Position numbers and translations under genes: made by a program. Positions 46,603 through 59,530 of a stretch of 64,000 nt of DNA are shown here, in pieces. Within the stretch, counting starts at the first letter, position 1; every line of letters begins with the position of its first letter. Source of the stretch: Clavelina lepadiformis (lineage: Eukaryota; Chordata; Ascidiacea; Aplousobranchia; Clavelinidae); NCBI RefSeq assembly GCF_947623445.1, contig NC_135241.1:24244501-24308500 (forward strand), read 5' to 3'. The notes below the pieces were generated by a model. That model did no database searches. It was not told where the DNA came from and saw only the letters and a program-made list of their open reading frames with translations.

Positions 46603-47849
46603 TTTACATATCCTTAAAGCAAAATGAGTAACCTAGACGATGTGTAGTTCGCAGGCTATACCTTAATGTTAGCTTAGGTAATAATCATGACTACAATATG
46701 GTAGCCTGTAATATAGGCAACACGCATAAAGTACATATTAATCACACATGTTAAAAATTGAATGCTTTGTGACATGTGTGCTTCACAATAATTGTTCTGC
46801 CTATTCTAGGTGGTTAAATTTCATATTCGATTCAATCTTCATTTCTGTTAAGATTGTGTTTTCTAATTTTGTATGATTTTGTTTTATCTGAATACTTTCA
46901 ACTGGATATTTAATAAGGTAGCGATTCTTGGGCTATTATTTGTGTTGTCATGCACACTTTTATGGCACAAATTTTGTTGTATTTTTCGCTATTAAATAAT
47001 TTAATTAGCCTCACCAACTCCGGAAGTGATTTCAACTCTTTGAAGGCTTTACATCAGATCTTTTCAATGGAAATCAGCTTGGTTGTTGTAACCGAAAGCC
47101 AGACAGTGCACTCTCTTTGCAGAACAACTCGTTTTGACGAACCATTGAGTAAATTACTGCCACAACATAAACAATGCCGGGCAATAATCTCTTACAGAAT
47201 GCAATCAGCCATTAAACTGGCGATCTGCAAATAAACTACGAGTGTTGTCAAACAGATGAGGTCAAAGTTCAAACTCGCCTTTGTTTGGCGACGTTGAAAC
47301 GCGATGGGACTTCTCTGTAAGATGATTGCACCATAACCATATAGATCGTGGCAACGTAGCATAAAATGTTTGGTTGGTAAAGATATTTTACATGTTTGGG
47401 AAAGATTACTTCGTCCTGGTGAAATTAACAAGTTTAGTATTCGGACTAAAGTATCTTTAGAGATGACGACAATTTCAAGTTCGGCGTCATCGGGCAAGTT
47501 CTGCAACTACTAAAAGATCGCTGCTTATAAACAAATATGTTTGTCGTATGAGAAAGTTGAAGTCAATAAACGTGCATAAAAACAGATACGATTAGCTGAA
47601 CGTGTTCCATGAATACAAGTGTTTTTCTACGCAAGTCAGACTAAGAGATAAAAGTCGTCTGTTAATTTATTTACCCTTCAGGAATTTAACTTTAGCCTGG
47701 TTACGTCGGACAACTAAGGATTGAATGATTTTTAACTGAAAATGTTTCTTTGCCTACCATCAGTGGGGTAGGCCTGCATTGATTGATTGATAAACATAAT
47801 TCCACTACAAAGGAATCTCACCATCAGAAAGGTTCAGCATCACATAAGG

Positions 47850-49979
47850 ATGTCTGACCCTGGAGCGATGTGGCGAAACCTGGCGGAGTTTCTAGCTGTG
47901 GTGGTTGTGCTCTGCTTAACCCAACTATCAGTACCAGCAAGTGGACACAGCAAAAGTAAGTCGTCATAGCATCCAGATTAGTATCAAAAAAAAACAAGAG
48001 CGATAACGCGCTTGGCCAAAGCGCTCCTAGCAAGTCTTAAAAAGGCGACAAGCTCGTGAGCTATTTACCCAGGAGTAGCCTAAATGGGTCACCACCGTCA
48101 TTCACTTTCACGGCAGACTCTTGTTTTATTCAGAGGTGTGTCTGCTAAAAAACGTCCGTTACAGCGAAGGCACTCAGTTTCAGCACGAATGGAAGCCAGG
48201 GTGCTTGTTGAATTGCACGTGCGTCATACAAGGAGAGAAAGCTTACGGAAACTGCACCAAGCGGTAAAAGAAGCTTGTTAGGAATTGAGTTAAACTAGGC
48301 TAAAGATTAACTGCATTTAAGTCCAATTCAGTCTGCAACTTGTAAAGTTTGTTTTACATCAACTTGCTGATTTTCACTACATTTTTAAACTTTTCACAGA
48401 TGCAACCCGTTCTCTTATCCTCCCGGATGCAAAGTGCTACGTAATGCTTGCAAGTGTCCTTCTAAATATACTTGTCCAAACGGTGATAAGTGCCGTAATC
48501 CAGAGGTAGGAATGAATCGGTTCGAATCACATTTTCCAAGACTTGACTTGACTCGGATCCTAAATAGCAGCCTATAATTAATTGTTTGGTTTGTCCTTAA
48601 GATTTATACGATGCTAAAACTTAACATTCTGCAGACTGGCAAACTGTATGTGATCGGGAAAGGTTGGAAAAACGACTCTTGCAACTGCATCTGTTTGGGT
48701 GAGAGAAGAGGCGCATTCCGTTGCCAGTGCGCAAGTAAATTATAGTCCCTTATTTGCTTTATGTAAAATTTATCATATTGTGCTGGGCAATAGAGTCTGT
48801 AAATTGGTTTAAGTTAGTTTTGTGTTTCAAAAAGCAACCAATAGTAATAATAATTTCAGTATGCTATATATTAATATCATTCAATCGCATAAAGCTCTTT
48901 ATATTCAGGCAACGAAAGCAAACCGATCGCTCAATTCAAGCGAAACGAAACGGAATCGACGAACGCAGTAATCATGAAAGATCGCTGCGTGCCAGATAAG
49001 AACATCACTTGTTATAGCTGCCGCACTCTAGGTCAGTGTACGTCATTGGCGCTCCATTTGAACTTATATATGGCTTTTAATTAAGTGATTGAATTATGTT
49101 ATTTTGCAAGACGGCTTAATCCATGGACGAGAAACTGGCAGTAATTTCAGTGTTGTAACCGAGTCATTTTTTCTGACTCGAGTCAAGTGAAGTTAATTTG
49201 AATTGTAAGTTAAAGTTGTGACTTGAGTCAAGTCAGGTCAATGTATTGAATTCTAAAATGTTCCTGAAGTCACACTATGCGCTGCGTCACATTGGTTATC
49301 ATGACGTCACGGCTGTCCTCAATACAGTCGGGTTGATGCTACTTTCGGAGAAGTGTAAATGTTTAGAAAAAATATTGGTTATTTGCCTAAAGCTCCATAT
49401 TTCGCCGTCACAACTCTAATAACGCGACTCGAGTCATTTAGGACGTTTGATTCGAGTCAAGTTAAATCACGCAAAAATATGTGATACAATTCGAGTCAAG
49501 TCACACGAGTCATTAACGCACTGAGTAATCTACAAAAACCCTTAGGAATTAAGCTATTGTTTTAATCCTTAATCAGATTATTTTAGCTCTTTGGCTTAAC
49601 GTTATCACTAATAGTAACAACGCATGGAGACCCTAATTGCTTTCGCAAGAGAAAATGTGACCGGTGGCCCCACCAATTCAATCAAAATGGTATAAAGACC
49701 ACTCTGATGTGTACCTGTTATGGTCCGCGGGGATTCACCCAATGCATAACCAGGCGTCCGACAAGGAAACGAGTAAAAAGGTTTTGTTCATTCCGACTTG
49801 AATATCGTAAAGTCAAGTTTGTTTCAACGAAAATTAGATGTAACTAATTGATGATGTTTTGCAGATCGTACCATTCGTCTTCAGCCAACTCAATGATTGA
49901 AATGTATGTGAGAGAGGGGATGGACATTTTTAAAACTCGAACAAAACATTTAGAGTTGAGCGTGCACGGAACTAATTGA
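47850..49979 (+). CDS. Secreted cysteine-rich protein with VWC-like spacing, copy 2
   Basis: Exons 47850-47955, 48134-48263, 48400-48505, 48635-48734, 48909-49031, 49615-49780 and 49865-49979 match copy 1 in length and phase, giving 281 residues with all exon cysteines of the main path kept. Changes include Ser for Gly in GHSK after the signal peptide, Lys for Arg in NACKCPSK, and RVKR for RERR at the end of exon 6. If exon 6 were read through instead of spliced, one Cys in the extension would be Tyr here. That supports the spliced exon 7 as the real end. Preservation of seven exons argues for function, though the copy is young. Confidence 0.78.
49148..49523. mobile_element. hAT-like MITE in intron 5, copy 2
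   Basis: A duplicate of 17804-18179 with the same ends and the same AGTAATTT / AGTAATCT flanks. Confidence 0.82.
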
Positions 49980-51174
49980 CCCCAACATCAAGAGATTGTT
50001 CAAATTCTGACGCAGAAGTATCGTCTTATTTGTCAATAAAAACACGTCAATTAAAATGTGTGTTTTTCGATCTATCTAGCAACGAACGATTTTAAATTTT
50101 ACTTTTGAGCAACTACGCGATCGTGTACCGGGATAACCTTTCGTGCAAAGCTGAAGAAAACGTTATTTCCAGAGGAATACCAACACAGGTCGAGAGTAAA
50201 AGGTGAGATTCAAAGGGATCTAAAGACAACAAGTAGACCTACGAATAAGCACAAAAATGTCCACGTCACAACATAGTTTGCTGCGCTGGTTAACAAGAAG
50301 CTTATTCGAGCTATTGGCTAAAAAGCTGGTTCGAATGTAAGTAATGCTCTAGCCCTAAACTCCCGAAACAATTAACCTAATAATTATCTAATAAAGCACT
50401 TTCTGTCTTCAACACTTCCTAGTACCAACGGTGGTACATGATATCCAGGAAACTGATTGATATCGAACTATTGAAGTCGTGTAGCACCGATGAACACTAC
50501 GAGAAACACTGCGCTGTGATTAAAACTCACACTTGCTAGAATGACCAGATCAAGATCACTCAATCATAATCTGTATAAAAATCAAAGATGTCACACAGTA
50601 CCGCTGTCGTAAAAGGTGCTAGTGTCGTCAATGTCTTAGCTTTGAATCAACAGCATTGTTGGTCCAGGCTAGCGTGAAAGTACTTACCAATTCCTCGCCT
50701 GGCAAAATGTGCAGTTGAATGGATTTTAAAGAGAGAAATTTCTTAAAAGTTTTCTATTCCAATTTCCAACAGTAAACGTGCTTCGCCTTGCATCTGTAAG
50801 TTATATAGAATTTGTATATGCACGAGAGAGCGAAAGAAAGTCATTAATAGTTGAACGTCTCCAGTGATTTTCTAATAGTTATGTTTTGTGCTTGTGTGGC
50901 CTTAAACATAATTAGCAATTATTTGATGAGCAGAGTGTTTAGTGTTAAGATCAACACAAATATGCCTGTTAAATAAACAGGTCTATCTACAGTACATTTC
51001 CTGTCAACGTAGACCCTGTTTAGCATACATAGATGATACAACATAGATCATACCAAGGCTTACTTGGCCTGACATAAAACATCTGCCGTATTTGATTTAA
51101 TGCTTGTTATAATAAGTTATCATTGCAATGTCTATTGCTTTAATTAGCCAACGAATCTGGCCTAGCATATAGCA
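49980..51174. other. Spacer, duplicate of 18636-19830
   Basis: AATAAA near 50035 is a probable poly(A) signal of the preceding gene. Otherwise no gene; same content as the first copy. Confidence 0.5.
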
Positions 51175-51273
51175 ATGGACGTGATAGTAGCTGGGTACTC
51201 AAAGACTGAGACATCGTCCTTAGCTGCAGCTTTATCTCACTTAGGTTACAACGTTTATGACTTTCCTGAGCAG
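51175..51273 (+). pseudogene. Sulfotransferase-like exon 1 fragment, duplicate
   Basis: A duplicate of 19831-19929, with the same MDVIVAGYSKTETSS start and the same break point into AT-rich sequence. Confidence 0.85.
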
Positions 51274-51691
51274 TTATATATATTGTATATACTGACTGTA
51301 TATATAGGCTATATTTACTGAAGTTAGTTGCAACAGTTAGCACGTCAAAGTTTAAAGCAAAAATACTTCATCTGAACTTTGAGGCTTTGAGTAAGCTCAT
51401 TGTCATTGACCGTCTCGGGCCCATTGCATCTCTCTAAAAGACCAATTAAACTTCTGAACAACTCTTCCAAACGTCTTGCTAACTGGGCCCACTTTAAGCG
51501 AGAGTCATGACCTCTCCAAATTTGTTGAACCTATCGTCGGTGCGGCTAAACGTAGGCAATCATAACATCATAACATTGACAAGCCCCAATCTCGCAGATG
51601 TCGTTCTTGACCAGCGGGCTTTATAAGAGGGTCCGCGCCGCCATTATTTTTTTTCTGCCCAGGTGCATTGTGCTGCAAATGTACACTGATG

Positions 51692-51830
51692 TGGTCTCAG
51701 TAGCCAGGTGGTTCGAGCGCTGGCCTTGCTATAAATCCTCTGGAGAATAAATCTTGGTCCTTGTTCGACACCCAGTGGCGACAAACCTTTGTAAGGCATT
51801 AACAGTCCTCGCTTCTGTTCAATTCTATAA
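51692..51830 (+). mobile_element. tRNA-derived SINE, duplicate
   Basis: A duplicate of the SINE at 20340-20480, with a few substitutions (for example CAGTGGCGACAAACC). Confidence 0.68.
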
Positions 51831-52028
51831 TATATATATCTCGACGGGAAAAATTTAACTTAAAACTTAAATATATATGCTATACGGTGCAGTAAAACAC
51901 GTTCATTTTAAATGAGCAATAACAAATACAATCATCAAACAACACATCACTGGATGATCGCGAGCAGAAGCAGAAGCCTTGAAAAGCTCAGCAATGACGT
52001 TCCTGCAAACTGCAACGTTGGTTTCATC

Positions 52029-52517
52029 TTAACAAAACCAACGCTGAAAAAGTGAGCTTAACTTGTCAAGCAATAATTTTCCGGGATGAAACTTATGATA
52101 CTTGTAAGTGACGAGACACAGGGTTAAACACAACAACACAGATGTGATTGCAGCTTCACGTTGTATTCGAATAAATGCCGGATGAGTTGCCATGAGTTTG
52201 TCACTGACATTTCCACCGATGTTTTCACGAGGGAAGGACGTGTCTGGAATTTCCTTTCCTAGAAACTCACACAAAGGCGCCCATCCTTGACGGACATCGT
52301 AGACCAGTAGTTTATCAGGAGGACAATTCTGAAAGCGTTAATTTGTTTCATGTTCCACTGCATATGAATCAAAACAATGCGACAAGCATCACAACAAACG
52401 ATCTCACCTGTTAGCAATACTTGGTATGTTGTCTGAAGCCTCTTTTCAGTAAAATGGCATTGCTATGATAGCTTAAGTAAAACGGATGACGCATATGTAA
52501 ACCAGATCGACACATGA
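52029..52517 (-). pseudogene. Sulfotransferase gene 1 duplicate, exons 3-4 only
   Basis: Exon 3 (52517-52408) and exon 4 (52328-52029) are collinear with gene 1. Exons 1 and 2 are missing because the duplication ends in intron 2 at 52870. Exon 3 also has a TAA in place of the CAA codon of its C-terminal CQQ. Exon 4 is still open and reads PDTSFPRENIGG where gene 1 has PDKPFPRENIGG. Without the P-loop it cannot be functional. Confidence 0.9.
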
Positions 52518-54376
52518 CTGAAAGTCAGAAAACATTCTAATTGTGAATACGTTGTTTTAAAACCTGGGATTTAGTTTATCTGATACAAAATGCTAACTAA
52601 CTTGAGCGCGCGAACACACAAGTAAATCTTGTGTCTGATATCATCTTTATTCTCGAGCTGAGATAAATATTTTTGCACGCCTTCAACTTTGCGAGATTCT
52701 TCGTCGCTCGAGTTTCAATTATGCACCAGTTAGATCCGATGAAACAGACAGATTTTTTACTTTGCTTGTGTGTATTGTCTGAATTTTGGACTGTTTTTTT
52801 GGATCTCCGAACAGGAAAAAGCGGCCGTGATTGTCTTGCGCAAGTGCATGGCAATGTAGCACCAGTGGGATTACTTTATTCAAATACAAAGTAGGCCTAC
52901 GTCATACCATGTCTCCAGTCGAAGTTCTAAGTTTACAGGACTAACATCAATATGCGCATGCGCGTATTATTATAAATGATTCAAAATTCAGACCATGTCC
53001 TTACTTGTAAAACAAATGAGTATAGTTGTCCATGGGAGATGCGAGCTCAGTGTCCAGTGTTTCTCTCATTCTTTGTGGAAAGTGGGACACGTCCAAAAAC
53101 AAGTTGATCTTGTGTGAAAGAACACTTCTCACTGAATATTCTGGTGAAATAGTTTTGAATAATAATTATTGGTTAAGTAATTACAGTATAAGGCTATAAG
53201 CAAAATAAAATCACAAAATTGGCCTTAATTCTGACGTAATTCAAGGCTCTTGTGAAGTCATACGTAACCACAGACAACATGTAACCGACTTCTATTGTCG
53301 GTGAACTGGGCTTGGATTAAATTGCTTTGTTTCGTTGTCCGGGAATCAAAAAGGGTGGTTAAAAGGCTACACCGTTAATTGAAAATGGTTGGGCAAGGTG
53401 AAAAAAGCAATCGCTTAAAAAGAAGGTAAACTCACGGATGCGCCTACAACATGTAAATTTATTTTAATTAACACTTTATGCTAACCTTAGCGCTTTTTGT
53501 ACTTTTTTAATTTAAAAATGTCCAATAAAGTCGCAAACAGTGAGTTTACATATTTTTTAATCTGAAGTAACCTTTACCGGTGGCGTAATATCGGCAAAAT
53601 GGCACCAGCAACAGAATCTGCTGTATAAAAAGTACCGAGTACCGGCAAAGTATGGAACTACTGTTTTCAAATACAGTAGTACCAAATACCAGAACAGTCG
53701 GTACATTTTTTGCCAAGTATCGGTACCGTTACCATCGATACTTTCAAAGTACCGACTGCCCGCCTCTGGCCATTCCACAGCCGTCTGCCGTTATGACAAT
53801 CCATCTGCGATCCGTTATGACGAAAATTCAAAGACCTCGAAACCGGAATCAAAACATGGCATACTATTTGGCAAATAAGGGTTTTTTGGATACGCGTCAT
53901 TGGGCGCATCACGAAAGATGTTTCAATGTCGTGCCAGCTATCTTTAGCAGAATCTGAAGGCAACGGACAACGGTAACAACTGTTGAGTGCAAGTTGCACC
54001 CAGTGTATGGCTATAAAGCACTCTATAGCGAATTTACGACGACTACGACGACTACGACGACCAATCAAATATATTGTACGCGCATTATCAGTAAAAGAAT
54101 AAACACAGAGTTTCTATAGTTAATTGTTGACAAATGACAACATAACACCAAATATGTTTACAGTGTAATAAAGATAATGCAACCAGAGTATAAACAGCTG
54201 ATTTCATCTGTGCATTCAAGCACAAAAGTAAGTTAAAAAAAGTTATTTCGATTCCAAGTTTCCCAAGCAAGCGGAAACGGACCGACCCATTGTGTCAATG
54301 CGTGGGATTACAAAGCGTTGGAAATAGTTATCTCGGTTTGTGTTCGTCTCCTTTAGCTGTTTGTTTAGGGCTAGGC

Positions 54377-54575
54377 CCGTGGTTCTCAACCTTTTTTGGC
54401 TTACAGCACCCTGCAAACAACCAAACGATTTGGCGGCACCCACAGTCAAACCAAAAAGTTTCTACATTAAATAAAAATAAGTTTCGCGATCGTTTTCCTG
54501 GATTATAGTGATTAGTGCGCAATAACTTGCGGCACCCTTGCGAAACGTAAATGGCAGCCCGGTTGAAAACCACTG
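54377..54575. mobile_element. hAT-like MITE (NXPE module copy E)
   Basis: A duplicate of 43298-43496 with GGCTAGGC octamers on both sides. Confidence 0.87.
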
Positions 54576-55445
54576 GGCTAGGCTAATCCGCACGAATCCT
54601 TTCAATTCTGTAGGAGTCATACCCTCGGGCATTACAATGGTATGACGACATTGCGCATCAAATTCGGAACCTGAGTCACATTTGTTGCGAGTCCAGTGCT
54701 CGAACCAACCGGCTAACACGTCGACAAAATTTTAAAAAGCTTTTAACCGAGCTTTTAAAAAATTTTGGTAGAAAACTCCAAGAAGCTTGGTTATGCTCCG
54801 AATTGTGTAGGCAATGTATACGCATCTACGTTTAACAACGTTTATACGTGAAACATATGTTTCATGCGTTTATACGTTTACTGAAATTTTCGTTTTTGCG
54901 TTCTCATTTATACGAAAAAACATACATTTATGCAAATGAAAAATGGCAAACCGATCCGACTTTGATTGTGAGATTAACATTGAAGCAAATGATTGATATA
55001 AGTTAAGCTCGTTACAACGTTATTTGATTTCTAAACCAAAAATGTGTGGAGAGATTGCTGAGATTTCTTTGGAAAAACCTTCCATCTACCTGTATAGCTT
55101 ATATATTGTGAAAAAGTCGCAGTTGCGTATTCAAAGTATTTTGCACTAGGCCTACAGCATATGGCACAAAATGAGTACAATATGGGATTGGAAGGTTCTG
55201 CACTGCGTAATACGCTCCAGGCACATTACCATTTTTATAAAGCTGTTAAGGATTAACGAATGTCAAATATTTCTTGCTCAGCGCGTCGACCAAGCAACTG
55301 TATACGTTAATATTCAAGCTCAATGTATTGGCCTATGTTCAAGCAAAAGCGTGTATGTATCCCGGTATACTTTCAGGAAAATGTGTATTTGAACAGAATT
55401 TTGATGTGAGAAAAAGTAACAAGTTGGCATAATTGCAGCAAGGAT

Positions 55446-57594
55446 ATGATGAGCATGTTTCGTGGTAAAAAACGCCTAATTTTCGCCGTAGTTGCCGCTT
55501 ATTTAACTTTTATCTCTTTTTGGCTCATTTTGGACCAGACAGCATTAGACGAGAATCATCCAACAAAGCAAAATTATCCATTGAAAAGGCAAAGTAGCCA
55601 AGGTGAAATGAGCGAAGAAAACGAACTGGTGTTTGACTGGTCAACAACAAGCTCGGCGTCGGAAACCAAACACTTCACACCACCCAGTGATGCTTTGGAT
55701 CCGAATTCCGCTTACTATGGAAACATTTACAAAGATATGTATGGCCATCCTGTCCGCAACGCAAGTATCTATGGGAATGAAACGTTTAAAGTGGATTGGA
55801 AGAAATATTTCCCAGCAATTATAACTTCACTGAAGAAGTACGAAGTTCAAAATCCTACGCGTGATCCCGCAGCGTTTACAAGTGAGACATCAACTGTTAG
55901 CCTGGAAACAAGTAACAAAGCCTTCAAAGTAGGAGATGTGCTTGTTGCTCATATACAAGCCAAAGATAGATTGAATCGAAGTAAAACTTTTGGAGGTGAT
56001 TACTTCAGGGCGAGGCTAATTCGAACAGAACCAAATGGAAATTTAACAGACGGAATTGCCTGCAAAGTTAAAGATCATTTAAACGGATCTTACACCCTGC
56101 AAGCTCCGCTACTAATGGCTGGTACGTTTATCTTGGAGGTAAAGCTGGTATGTCCACTAGAAGGAATTGCTGAATTTATAAATTTTACTTCAATGCGAAA
56201 CAACAAAGGAAATTTTTTTCAGGCTATTTTACAGACAAACGAAACGGTGGAATGCAATATGGACCTAAACACATATGACGGGTGAGAACTACAGTAGATA
56301 TCGCAAACTTATTACTTTATATAAAAATTTTGTCCTATCGTAGCCCTATTCAAGGTAAAGTCTCTACAAATAAGACATTAGTCTACACTACAGGCTGAAT
56401 ACTGATACAACTATTTGTTTATTCTTGTATGCATGAAACAGTGGACAAATTTCATCCGCATGTCCCACGGGATTGGGTGGTCTGGGATACTCATAAACTG
56501 ACATGTTCTATAAAAATAGGTCCAAAATGTGTCCCGTAATCAAAGCCGATAAATAATATAGCTTTATAGTTAACTTACATAAGTATATTGCTTATTTCCT
56601 TACCATTATACTGTACATTTGAAGAAAGTTATTTCATTACAGTTATGAAAAGACACCGATGTGCGACTACGGCAATCCAAGAAACGGAGAAACTTGGTTC
56701 TGTGTTTTGCCGCCTTCAAGAAAATGCTCACCAATTACATGGCTGGTTATTGACAGAAGAGGCCGTGTACCGCCGTTTGATTACAAAATAAAATACCCAC
56801 CAATTTATGGCAACGTGACACAAATCGTAGGATCAGGAACACAAGTAAATGTTTCACTTGGGGCGTTCAATGATAAGTCAATCAAGGTGACAGATCTGCC
56901 ATCCGTCTATTTGCACCAGGGGAATTGGATAAACACACTGAGCTCAAAACCAATTTCATCTTCAAAAAACTTCCACGAGTGTCTTGAACACAAACCTGTT
57001 TATATGTTTGGTGATTCGACAATCAGACAATTTTTCTACTTGTTTAAAAGTAAATTTGACCTGGAATTATATGGTCCAGACAGCAGTAAAGTTTGGCAAC
57101 AACCAAAAACTGCAAGAAGTAAAGAAGGCAAAAGCAAAATCACTCTTTATTACAGAGCCCATGGACCGCCACTTGGAAATCCAGGCCCTCCAAGTAGTCG
57201 ACCTTACATAACTGATTCCATTGATGGAATCAAAGTTGAAAATGAATCTCAAGTTTACGTAATATTTAATATAGGCTTGCATCTACTGCAGGATGAAACA
57301 TCTTTGTATGTCCGCCGTCTGCTAAGTATCAAAGAAGCCATTATTCGACATCACAAATCTTTTTCAAACTCAAAGTTTATTGTGAGAGGAATGAACGTAG
57401 TCGAAACAATTGACGAATGGCTCATTATGAGATATGAAACATTACTGAGGGAGATTTTTAAAAAAATGACAAATGTATTTTATTTGAACTTATGGGACAT
57501 GACTACAGTGATACCTCTAAGTGGTTATCATCCAACACCTCCAGTTTTAAATCAGGAAGCGTTGCTTTTGCTCAACCTTTTGTGTGAGGCATAG
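55446..57594 (+). CDS. NXPE-family protein, copy E
   Basis: Exons 55446-56281 and 56643-57594 give 595 intact residues. The sequence equals copy D except for Lys in place of Asn in the IACKVKDHLNG stretch. At that base (56066) and at a nearby silent one (56084) E agrees with copy B, not D, a sign of a short conversion tract. Domains, catalytic-type Ser404 and His575, start acceptor and immediate poly(A) signal are as in D. Confidence 0.91.
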
Positions 57595-57615
57595 TAAAAT
57601 AAAGTGTTAGAAACC

Positions 57616-57681
57616 ATGGGTTATACAAAAGAAGAATTAGATGCAGCCTACCAGCAATTACTTCTGCAGATTGTTTTGTGA
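57616..57681 (+). pseudogene. Short ORF related to the 41291 micropeptide, copy E
   Basis: Identical to 46537-46602. Confidence 0.25.
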
Positions 57682-58322
57682 TTTACATATCCTTAAAGCA
57701 AAATGAGTAACCTAGACGATGTGTAGTTCGCAGGCTATACCTTAATGTTAGCTTAGGTAATAATCATGACTACAATATGGTAGCCTGTAATATAGGCAAC
57801 ACGCATAAAGTACATATTAATAAACGTGAAATTCCAACCGCTCAACATTTCTTTTGAAAATCATACTTTTATTTTGATTGCTTGCTTTCGGTACATGTAG
57901 TTTGGAACCAAACTTGTCTAATAATTTTTATCATAGTGTTGTGGTGAGGTTAGGCTGGTTGGTTGTTTCTTATAAATAATCCGACATATATAAAAATCTG
58001 ACTCCGTACTCTGAACGCTTTTTTTGTTTTAACCTGGCGTCCGATTAAAGCCACATATTTGGGATTCCCCTACTGCCAACTGTTTTCAAGCGATTTTGCA
58101 ATTCTTGGAAAGGTCTCGTTTGAGCCTTAATCTGCCAATTTTAGTTGGTTTACGGCCCGGTTCAGATAGGCCGTATTTGAGGTAGCATAATGTGTAGATT
58201 CATGACATCAAGCAGTTAACATAAAACGTTTTTATATCGATGCTAAATGAGGGAAGTGGAATCACAAACATTGCAGTTTTTTGTTGTTATAGAGATTTTT
58301 CAAAATCTGAACATCATTGATA

Positions 58323-58807
58323 CAGTGCTTCCACGATTATCCGATCTATTTGGTACAATGTTTTCTGAAACGTGACCAGATAAGCAAAAAATTTGGGTAA
58401 TTTAATTCGTACATTTGCAAGTCAATTCCTACATTTGCATTCAATATACAAGTTAAAATTATGTACATAACACATACCACTGATAAAACAACCCTTTTAC
58501 GTTTCACATTACCTTTTGAACATGAATCCATCTCAAAACCTTAATAATTAGGCCTACCGGTTGTGTACAGTGTAGTTACAATTCCACAGCTGACACTACC
58601 ACAGGACAGCAGCCCCTGATTGTTTTAATAGTGATGTAGTAAACTATATTATTGCGTTTTACGACATTGTGATGATTGGATTTAACGTGAAGTAAATTTC
58701 TCGGAAACGATTCATCCAACGACTAGTTAAAAAGCCATCCAGTTTTGAAATGTTGCCACAAAATAGAGCGAATAACAATCGAATGCCGGATAATCCAGGA
58801 AGCACTG
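58323..58807. mobile_element. pogo/Tigger-like MITE, 485 bp
   Basis: The ends CAGTGCTTCCACGATTATCCG and CCGGATAATCCAGGAAGCACTG are imperfect inverted repeats flanked by TA on both sides (58321-58322 and 58808-58809). TIRs containing GATTATCCG with TA target duplications fit the pogo/Tigger branch of Tc1/mariner. A 61-codon minus-strand frame inside (58531-58346, also 12357-12172) is within the element and not called as a gene. Confidence 0.8.
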
Positions 58808-59440
58808 TACTACCCGGTTTGCAATACTGCTTCGGCCAAAAATTCTTAGATGTTCTGTGGCCATACTCTGTGCATGAGTAGGCCTATCCAAAACTCTTTT
58901 GGTTACAACCGCAATATACAAATATACGGCACTTGGTGGCTAGACTAGCCTATGTTTTTAAAATCTAATCGAAAATTCGTAAACTATATAGGCGTAATGA
59001 GGTAGTGTCTTTGACTTAAGAGTCGGGTCTCTAAATGTTGGATTTTTGACCAGTGGGCCAGACTGCAAAGTTTGGCATAGACGCACTCAATACCGCTTTT
59101 TATGAGCTTCATTGGCGTTCTTAAGGTGCGTTAGTTTGCATTTAGTGACTTGGACAGAAATTCTGTGCACTCAACTTGCGATTGATTTAAGTTAAACTGT
59201 GTACATAATTATGTAGTTGTGCACCCAAATATGCCTGATTACTTTTTCACACCGCACAACTGTTCTTTTGTTTGTTTGGTACACCCAAGATCTTGTGGAA
59301 AACAGCAAGTCTCGCCGGTCGGCCATCTTCGAAATTGTAGCACCTGCATGCACAAGGTTTAGCAATGTGCATCCTTAACCTTTTTGTCTTCAGTTTATAA
59401 TAAATAAACAAGAATTGAGGATTCAGTGCACGTCATTTTT

Positions 59441-59530
59441 GTCTTGGAAGTTGAGTGATTTAGTGCTGGCCTCGTAGTAGATACACATTCTGTGTTCAAT
59501 ACCCAGTGACCCTGTACCATTGTAATGTGT
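59441..59530 (+). mobile_element. tRNA-derived SINE remnant, copy 2
   Basis: A duplicate of 12636-12725 with small changes. Confidence 0.55.

Larger units (their letters stand above)
41792..46742 (+). repeat. Segmental duplication block D (pairs with 52871-57821)
   Basis: A 4,951-bp block at a constant offset of 11,079 bp from block E, starting TTACTTTATTCAAATAC and ending ACATATTAAT. I noticed only three base differences (43509 region C/T, 44987 C/A, 45005 T/C). It contains the NXPE upstream region, the MITE, the whole NXPE-D gene and the short MGYTKEE frame. Confidence 0.93.
46757..52870 (+). repeat. Segmental duplication of 15417-21518
   Basis: Nearly collinear with 15417-21518 (offset 31,341 at the start, 31,352 at the end through small indels). 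It carries the secreted-protein gene, spacer, sulfotransferase fragment, SINE and the 3' half of sulfotransferase gene 1. It stops inside intron 2 of that gene, where block E begins. Confidence 0.92.
52871..57821 (+). repeat. Segmental duplication block E (pairs with 41792-46742)
   Basis: See block D. On the left, E is fused to intron 2 of the truncated sulfotransferase copy (GTGGGA/TTACTTTATTC). On the right it continues into macrodomain flank homologous to about 10930 onward, which D lacks. Confidence 0.93.
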
